A stretch of DNA of 56,932 nucleotides from positions 4,814,563 through 4,871,494 of the forward strand of contig NZ_KB217478.1 of NCBI RefSeq assembly GCF_000331305.1, written 5' to 3'. Source of the stretch: Calothrix sp. PCC 7103 (GTDB lineage: Bacteria; Cyanobacteriota; Cyanobacteriia; Cyanobacteriales; Nostocaceae). A program made the translations under genes and the position numbers. The notes below the pieces were generated by a model that ran no database searches, was not told where the DNA came from, and worked only from the letters and a program-made list of their open reading frames with translations. Below, one piece after another: positions 51,872-56,932 of the stretch (position 1 is the stretch's first letter; each line of letters begins with the position of its first letter).

Positions 51872-52669
51872 TTGTTGCAATGTTATTACTATTCGGCGAA
51901 CTTTGATGTTTATGCAGAAGGACGTGAAAAAGTTGGTACAGTATCCGATATTTTAGTTGATGAAGATACAGGTCGTTTACGCTATTTAGTATTAGATACC
52001 GGATTTTGGATTTTTGGTAAAAAAGTCTTGCTTCCTATCGGTCGCGCGCGTGTTGACTATGAAGACAAAGAGGTGTATGTATCTGGTCTGACTAAAGAGC
52101 AAGTTGAAAATTTACCTAACTTTGATGAATTAGAAAAAGTTGATTACGACTATGAAGAGCAAGTTCGCGGTATATATCGTCCGATGACTGCTACTTCTGG
52201 TATGACTCAAAGTACTACTGATTACGACCGAAGCACTTATAATTATGAGCAAGAACCGTCATTATATGATGTCGATGAACAAGATAATCAAACCCTGAAA
52301 CTTTATGAAGAGCGATTAGTTGCCAACAAAGAACGTCGTAAAGCAGGGGAAGTCTCTATTGGTAAACACGTAGAGACTGAGACTGCTCGTGTCGCTGTAC
52401 CTGTTGAGAAAGAACGAGTAGTAATTGAGCGTACTAATCCTTCAAGCACTACAACTAGTAACCCTACTGGCGCCTTTCGTGAAGGTGAAGTTGCTCGAAT
52501 GGAGCTTTACGAAGAAACACCCGATATCCACAAAGAAGCTGTTGTGCGAGAAGAAGTCCGAGTCAAGAAAGTTGTAGACCGCGATACAGTTGAGGCACAA
52601 GAGAAAGTTCGACGCGAAGAACTTGATATTGATACAGATGGTCGTCCAATAGATGAGAGAAAAATCTAG
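51872..52669 (+). CDS. PRC-barrel plus DUF2382 protein with damaged 5' end
   Basis: 265 residues as read from TTG at 51872. PRC-barrel at about 10-80 (NFDVYAEGREKVGTVSDILV, LRYLVLDTGFWIFGKKVLLP), linker, then DUF2382 at about 165-262 (RVAVPVEKERVVIERTN, EETPDIHKEAVVREEVRVKK, EAQEKVRREELDID). The usual 20-25 N-terminal residues are replaced by LQCYYYSA, and no ATG is in frame before the barrel. A short frame from ATG at 51828 (MKMNQRPSNVLIKVIVAMLL) runs out at 51905 in another frame, so the 5' end seems recombined. Confidence 0.82.
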   Translation: MLQCYYYSANFDVYAEGREKVGTVSDILVDEDTGRLRYLVLDTGFWIFGKKVLLPIGRARVDYEDKEVYVSGLTKEQVENLPNFDELEKVDYDYEEQVRGIYRPMTATSGMTQSTTDYDRSTYNYEQEPSLYDVDEQDNQTLKLYEERLVANKERRKAGEVSIGKHVETETARVAVPVEKERVVIERTNPSSTTTSNPTGAFREGEVARMELYEETPDIHKEAVVREEVRVKKVVDRDTVEAQEKVRREELDIDTDGRPIDERKI

Positions 52670-52767
52670 CATAAAATTTGGCTTACAGGTAAAATATATA
52701 CTTTCATCTGTAAGCCACAATGATTTGTTTGATTGACATTGATTAGATACTAGTACAAATTACAAAA

Positions 52768-53412
52768 ATGTTTGCATCTAATTATAATAATTTTATTCTA
52801 TCAGGATTAATTGTAATTTGTCTAGCACTTACACACCTATTTTCTGGAAAATTAAGATTTATAAATATTCCTCGAAGCTGTTGGCTTTCCGCAGCAGGAG
52901 GTGTTTCTGTTGCTTACGTTTTTGTACATATCTTACCCGAATTAAGCAAACATCAAGCCGTGTTGAAGAAAGTAGGAGAAGGAGCAATTCCGTTTGTAGA
53001 ACACCATATTTACTTGATTGCATTACTAGGACTAACTGTGTTTTATGGATTAGAACGAATAGCGCTCATTACTCGCTTGCATCGTAAACAAGTTGGTAAA
53101 GGTGATGCAACTAGTTTAAATGTATTTTGGCTGCATATGGTTTCGTTTGGTTTTTACAATGCTTTAATTGGTTACTTATTACTTCATCGAGAAGAATCAG
53201 GTATTGTTAGTCTACTAGTATTTAGTTTAGCAATGGCAACTCATTTTATTGTAAATGATTACGGCTTGCGTGAACACCATCAGCATATATATGACCGGGT
53301 TGGCCGTTGGATTTTAGCAGCAGCAATTATTGTAGGTTGGGTACTTGGCGCCCACCTGACGAGACAACACAAATCAATAGTACTACCAAGAAAGGTCGCC
53401 AATTCACAGTAA
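52768..53412 (+). CDS. Multi-helix membrane protein, C terminus replaced
   Basis: 214 residues, about six helices (LSGLIVICLALTHLF, WLSAAGGVSVAYVFVHILPE, VFWLHMVSFGFYNALIGYLL, LVFSLAMATHFIVNDYGLRE, HHQHIYDRVGRWILAAAIIV). His-rich positions (VHILPE, EHHIY, REHHQH) recall ZIP-like transporters, but I do not name it. After WVLGAH the frame enters the transposase remnant (LTRQHKSIVLPRKVANSQ), so the native C terminus is lost. Confidence 0.65.
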   Translation: MFASNYNNFILSGLIVICLALTHLFSGKLRFINIPRSCWLSAAGGVSVAYVFVHILPELSKHQAVLKKVGEGAIPFVEHHIYLIALLGLTVFYGLERIALITRLHRKQVGKGDATSLNVFWLHMVSFGFYNALIGYLLLHREESGIVSLLVFSLAMATHFIVNDYGLREHHQHIYDRVGRWILAAAIIVGWVLGAHLTRQHKSIVLPRKVANSQ

Positions 53413-53997
53413 CCCTCAATGCTTGGCACCATATGTTAATGAGGGGAACTCAGCTTTCCCAAATGTATAAATGCCCGTTTACTTTAGTTCGGGTTAGTGT
53501 TACTGATGATACTGGTTCTCCAGTTTGGAAACCAATGTGGTTGATAGTTATGGGCGAGCAACGTGAGCGTATTTCACTCGTAGATGTCTACTTTTGCTAT
53601 CGGCAACGGTTTGACATAGAACATATGTTTAGATTCAGCAAGCAACGTTTATTAATGACTAATTTCCAAACTCCCGAAGTGGAGCATGAAGAAAATTGGA
53701 TACGTCTAGTTATGCTCGCTTACGTACAATTATGGGCTGCAAAGCAATTATCTAATTATTTACCAAGACCTTGGGAGCGTTATTCACAACAAAACCATGA
53801 TAAAATTGTTTCTCCTAGTACCGTACAGCGTGACTTCCAAAGAATCCCGATCGGAGGTAGGAAAACCAGGAAATTCACCAAAACCCAGAGGAATTCCGAC
53901 TGGTCGGGTGAGGGGTCTGACCCAGACTAAAAGAGTTAAGCATCCTGTTATCAAAAAAAGCAAAAAATTAAACATTCCACAGCCGCAATCTGCGTAG
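53345..53997 (+). mobile_element. Transposase remnant, 5'-truncated and frameshifted
   Basis: From about 53345 one frame reads RQFTVTLNAWHHMLMRGTQL, WKPMWLIVMGEQRERISLVD, YRQRFDIEHMFRFSKQRLLM, LVMLAYVQLWAAKQLSNYLP, the C-terminal half of a DDE-type transposase common in cyanobacteria. Near 53850 the proper end (GNSPKPRGIPTGRVRG, KRVKHPVIKKSKK) continues in another frame. Its arrival cut the preceding membrane gene. No intact ends are seen. Confidence 0.72.
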
Positions 53998-54249
53998 TTT
54001 TTCTATAAATATATTTGTTTTACTCAGTTAATTTCATAACTGGGATAAAAAAGCTGCGTCCTTTTTTTATTCACAAATATTATTCGCGAACGTACTATTT
54101 TGTCCAAAGTTCAATAAATATTGGCGAAATTGCAATGATTCGAGAATTTCGGACTTGGATAAAACAGGAATTACAGAAGCAAAGTCAACTTTAGATAGCT
54201 GGCTAATTTTTACAAATTTTGATTAATTTAATTGCTTGGTACTTAATAT

Positions 54250-54553
54250 ATGGCTATCGTACTTGAACTAGAACCTGAGATTGAATCACGCTTAATAGCT
54301 CAAGCCGCAGCTCAGGGAACATCTGTCGAAGCACTATTGAAAACTTTAGTCGAAAGTGAACTCTCGCACATCACCACAACCCACACCCATAACATTGTCA
54401 CCGAATGAGCGAGCAGAACGATTTGTAAATTGGGCTAGGAACCACTCCGAAGTGAAGACGGCGCCTCTTTCAGACGAAGCAATTAGCCGCGAAAGCATCT
54501 ATACTTAGAGAAGACGAAATACTATGAGCTATTTGATTAATACAAATGCTTGA
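54250..54553 (+). pseudogene. Decayed VapBC-like toxin-antitoxin pair
   Basis: The antitoxin starts at 54250 (MAIVLELEPEIESRLIAQAA, AQGTSVEALLKTLVESEL). It should continue with ERAERFVNWARNHSEV and LSDEAISRESIYT, but these lie in another frame, and a TAG follows. The next ATG (54524) reads MSYLINTNA and stops: the first codons of a PIN-domain toxin (MSYLxDTNxL). Both genes are broken. Confidence 0.55.
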
Positions 54554-54981
54554 TTGCGGTGCCTGTAGCTGGGATAAGATCGAAGTTAAATTTTTTACAT
54601 GATTTTAATATATTACAACAGTATTCAAGTACTAATATTAATTAAAAGTTTTGTATCTAAATTTTGCCACTCCTAAATATGAGTAAAATCGGACACATCT
54701 AGTAGAAGTCTTCTAGTTAACAATCCGTATAAAGTAGTTATACGATAATATTCCATATAACTACTATGTCGTTATACAAGGGTGAGGGAAAAACTGCAAA
54801 ACTGATCAAATTTGTCCTGAAACAGGCTCAAACCGTATCTATATAGCCGTGAACGTTACGAATATTTTTACTTGGTGCTACATAAAAGTGCGTAAACTGA
54901 ATAAAATAGAGTGTAAAATAAAACAAGCTATAATAAAATCTTAATTAGTGTCAGAAGCTACTTTTACTGAAAGTAAACATT
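54554..54981. other. 428-bp AT-rich intergenic region
   Basis: One short inverted repeat (GTAGTTATA and TATAACTAC, about 54736-54766). It should contain the promoter of the ATPase gene. No coding region is seen. Confidence 0.45.
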
Positions 54982-56318
54982 ATGCTTATACAAAGTGTTG
55001 AAATTGAGGGGTTTTGGGGAAAATTTAAGGCAAGTGCCAAAATTTTTTCAGATGTTACAATTTTTATTGGATTAAATGGTACAGGAAAAACAACATTTAT
55101 TAATTTAATTGTTGCAGCACTTTCAGCCGATTTTCAGCAGCTAGACACTCTTCAATTTTCTTTGATAAAAATTAAATTAATTGAACCGAAAAAGTCAAAA
55201 TATAGGACTGTAAGTGTTTCACGAGAACAGCATGAAGATATTCCTCCTTTTATAAATATTTATTCATACAAAATTGGTACAAAAGTCTATAAACTTTACA
55301 GTGACTCGCGGTTATATAATGATTTACGAGATTCGCGCAATCGAAGAGTAACCTCTGAGAGGTTCATCGATAGTATTATTTACACAAGAGTGCAACCTCA
55401 TGCTCGTCAACAATATACTGATTTAAAACAATTATTGTCTAGCCTAGTGGAAATTTCTCAGATATCTGTTTATCGGTCTACTTCTGAGATATCAGAAGCA
55501 GATCCAAGACAAAGAGGTACTGCTGTTGATGACCGCTTGCAGCATTTACTTCAGAAGTTTGCTCGATATCAGTTGAATTTAGAAGCCCAGCTTAATGAAA
55601 GGTCTATTGTATTTCAAAAAGAAGCAATATCCTCACTTTTGTATAATAAGGAATTTGATGACTTTGATGGTAAAAAGTTGAAAGATATTTCAAATATCGA
55701 TCTCAAGGCAGAGGAAGATAAGCTTGAGCGTGCTTTTAAAGAGCTAGGTATTGAAGGTATGGAGCAACAAATTAATAATCATATAAGTAAACTAAGAAAA
55801 GCTATTGAGGGATTAAGAGAATCTCTAAAGGAGCCAACACAGCACATCACGCAAGATAATTTTTTTGCTATCCCACTAATCAATAGAACTAATAGAATTA
55901 TTGATTTACTCAACAAATCAGAAGAAGACAAAAGAAAAATTACTGAGCCTCGTCAAAAATTTTTTGATACTCTACAAAGCTTTATGATAACAAAAAAATT
56001 TGATTATAATAAAAAAACTAGTGAACTATATTTTTTTATAGACAAAAATAGTTCTATCAAGTTAAGTTGTACTGACTTATCATCAGGTGAAAAACAATTA
56101 CTTATTCAGTTTATGGAAGTTCTTTTACAAGAAAGTAGGAGTTTAATATTTATTGCAGATGAACCTGAATTGTCACTTCACGTATCATGGCAAGAAAAAA
56201 TCTTGAAGACCCTTCGAGAGCTAAATAGTAATGCTCAAGTTATTGTTGCAACTCATTCGCCAGATATTGTAGCTGAATATAGAGCTAATGTAATAGACAT
56301 GGAGGACGTAATCTCTTA
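54982..56318 (+). CDS. AAA/ABC-type ATPase of the OLD/AriA class, candidate defence component
   Basis: 445 residues. Walker A GLNGTGKT (30-37), a long helical middle (about 185-330), ABC signature LSSGEKQ, Walker B LIFIADEPELSLH, and the H-loop VATHSPDI. The architecture is that of the AAA_15/AAA_21 ATPases found in OLD, Septu, Gabija and PARIS defence systems. It has no TOPRIM domain of its own. Its TAA overlaps the ATG of a second gene (TAATG) that is cut after eleven codons by the ISL3 element. Position between remnants and IS elements fits a defence hotspot. The system type is inference. Confidence 0.82.
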
Positions 56319-56350
56319 ATGCTTAGTAGAACAGATTCTGGTATAAGAAA
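56319..56350 (+). pseudogene. Partner gene of the ATPase, interrupted after 11 codons
   Basis: MLSRTDSGIRK, start overlapping the ATPase stop, then the end of the ISL3-family element. In similar two-gene modules the partner is a DUF4435/TOPRIM nuclease; this stub is too short to tell. Confidence 0.6.
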
Positions 56351-56932
56351 GGCTCTTCAGTACTTGTTATGCTAAACTAACAATTAAAGTGCCAAGCTAA
56401 TAAGCATCGAACTCGGAAATTTTCAAAATTTCTAAACCCATAAGCCGAGCGCTTAATTAATTTTATTTTATTATTAATACCTTCAACGGCGCCGCTAGTC
56501 GTGCCATTATCAAAATAAGCAATAATTTCATCAAACCAACGAATAAAAGTGTTATTGCTATTTGGAAAATATGTTTTAGCTTTTGAAAGCCACATACCTA
56601 ATTTAAATACTGCTGGATACCAATGATTAGTTTTATTAAAAATTTTTCTAAGTTTTTCCTTTAATTCATGCATCATTTTTAAAGTAGGAGATACAGCTTT
56701 TACTTGAATTAATTTCTTTATTTGTTCTTCATTTAAGTCCTTTTCATTTTTAAGTAAAGCATATTTACTATTTTTCAATCCTTCTAATATTTTTTCATAT
56801 TCATCTTTCTTTTCAGATGTTTCTGCTAATTTAATTAGTTCCTCTATTTTGTACTTTTCTCTCTTCCTCTGTGTGTCTAATTCTTTATTTACTTGCACCA
56901 TTACGTGAAATCTATCGGCGACGACTTGAACG
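56351..56932 (-). mobile_element. ISL3-family insertion sequence, partial; transposase C terminus
   Basis: The end GGCTCTTCAGTACTTG at 56351 fits the GGCTCTTC-type ISL3 terminal repeat. The transposase is open from the window edge to 56377 on the minus strand: VQVVADRFHVMVQVNKELD, a helical middle, TTSGAVEGINNKIKLIKRSA, FENFRVRCLLAWHF. VADRFHV and EGxNNKIK are ISL3 hallmarks. The other end lies outside the window. Confidence 0.88.

Noticed and set aside
54982..56318. ATPase as Septu PtuA or Gabija GajA
   Set aside because: No HNH partner (PtuB) is seen and the protein lacks the C-terminal TOPRIM of GajA; the overlapping second gene fits an AriA/AriB-like layout better, but this is unproven.
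1..56932. CRISPR arrays, tRNA and rRNA genes
   Set aside because: No regularly spaced repeats and no tRNA or rRNA signature noticed on either strand.

Overview
The window looks like chromosome or a large replicon of a filamentous, Nostocales-type cyanobacterium. It is AT-rich and carries SLH/fasciclin, PRC-barrel/DUF2382, HdeD-like and BON-domain genes, a DUF4118-type hybrid kinase, and intergenic hairpins of the GTAGAGAC/GTCTCTAC type. The backbone (about 1-34,930 and 45,870-56,932) is studded with the hexamer GGCGCC (about 51 copies by eye) and shows no HIP1 octamer GCGATCGC.

Left backbone, 1-34,930. A truncated transposase is followed by a long run of envelope and stress genes: three secreted peptidoglycan-binding proteins, a DUF218 protein, PRC-barrel proteins, two MscS channels, a response regulator, a hybrid histidine kinase with a multi-domain OmpR-type regulator, HdeD, an SLH-fasciclin protein and a BON protein. 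Then come a MscS / DUF2254 / DUF389 / ion-channel run, two related lipoproteins around a GH31 glucosidase, a 21-cysteine copper-storage-like protein, a patatin lipase, a membrane zincin and a metallophosphoesterase. Broken genes are frequent (M48 protease, TamB, serine hydrolase, molybdenum hydroxylase, quinone oxidoreductase). Nine intergenic sites share a direct-repeat motif, GTGGAAAACTcGTGGATAA with an 11-bp period. All lie in front of these stress/envelope genes, including the two-component genes themselves, so they may mark one regulon.

Island, about 34,930-45,870. Every gene is on the minus strand. GGCGCC nearly vanishes (1 copy) and HIP1 appears (12 copies), so the DNA was shaped in another genome. 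It carries a GC-rich TAP-like hydrolase of actinobacterial look, small secreted proteins, two CPBP membrane proteases preceded by copies of the same dehydrogenase leader, a GPP34 protein, a DsbA-like protein without CXXC, and a NarL-type regulator with a GAF/PAS kinase. Both edges fall at truncated genes.

Right backbone, 45,870-56,932. A small secreted Cys protein, a zinc alcohol/formaldehyde dehydrogenase, two more PRC-barrel proteins, an Nramp-related transporter and a HAD phosphatase are followed by debris: remnants of ureC, an LLM oxidoreductase, a transposase and a VapBC-like pair. The window ends in a candidate defence ATPase whose overlapping partner gene is cut by an ISL3-family insertion.

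All functions are read from sequence motifs without database searches. Counts of short motifs were made by eye.
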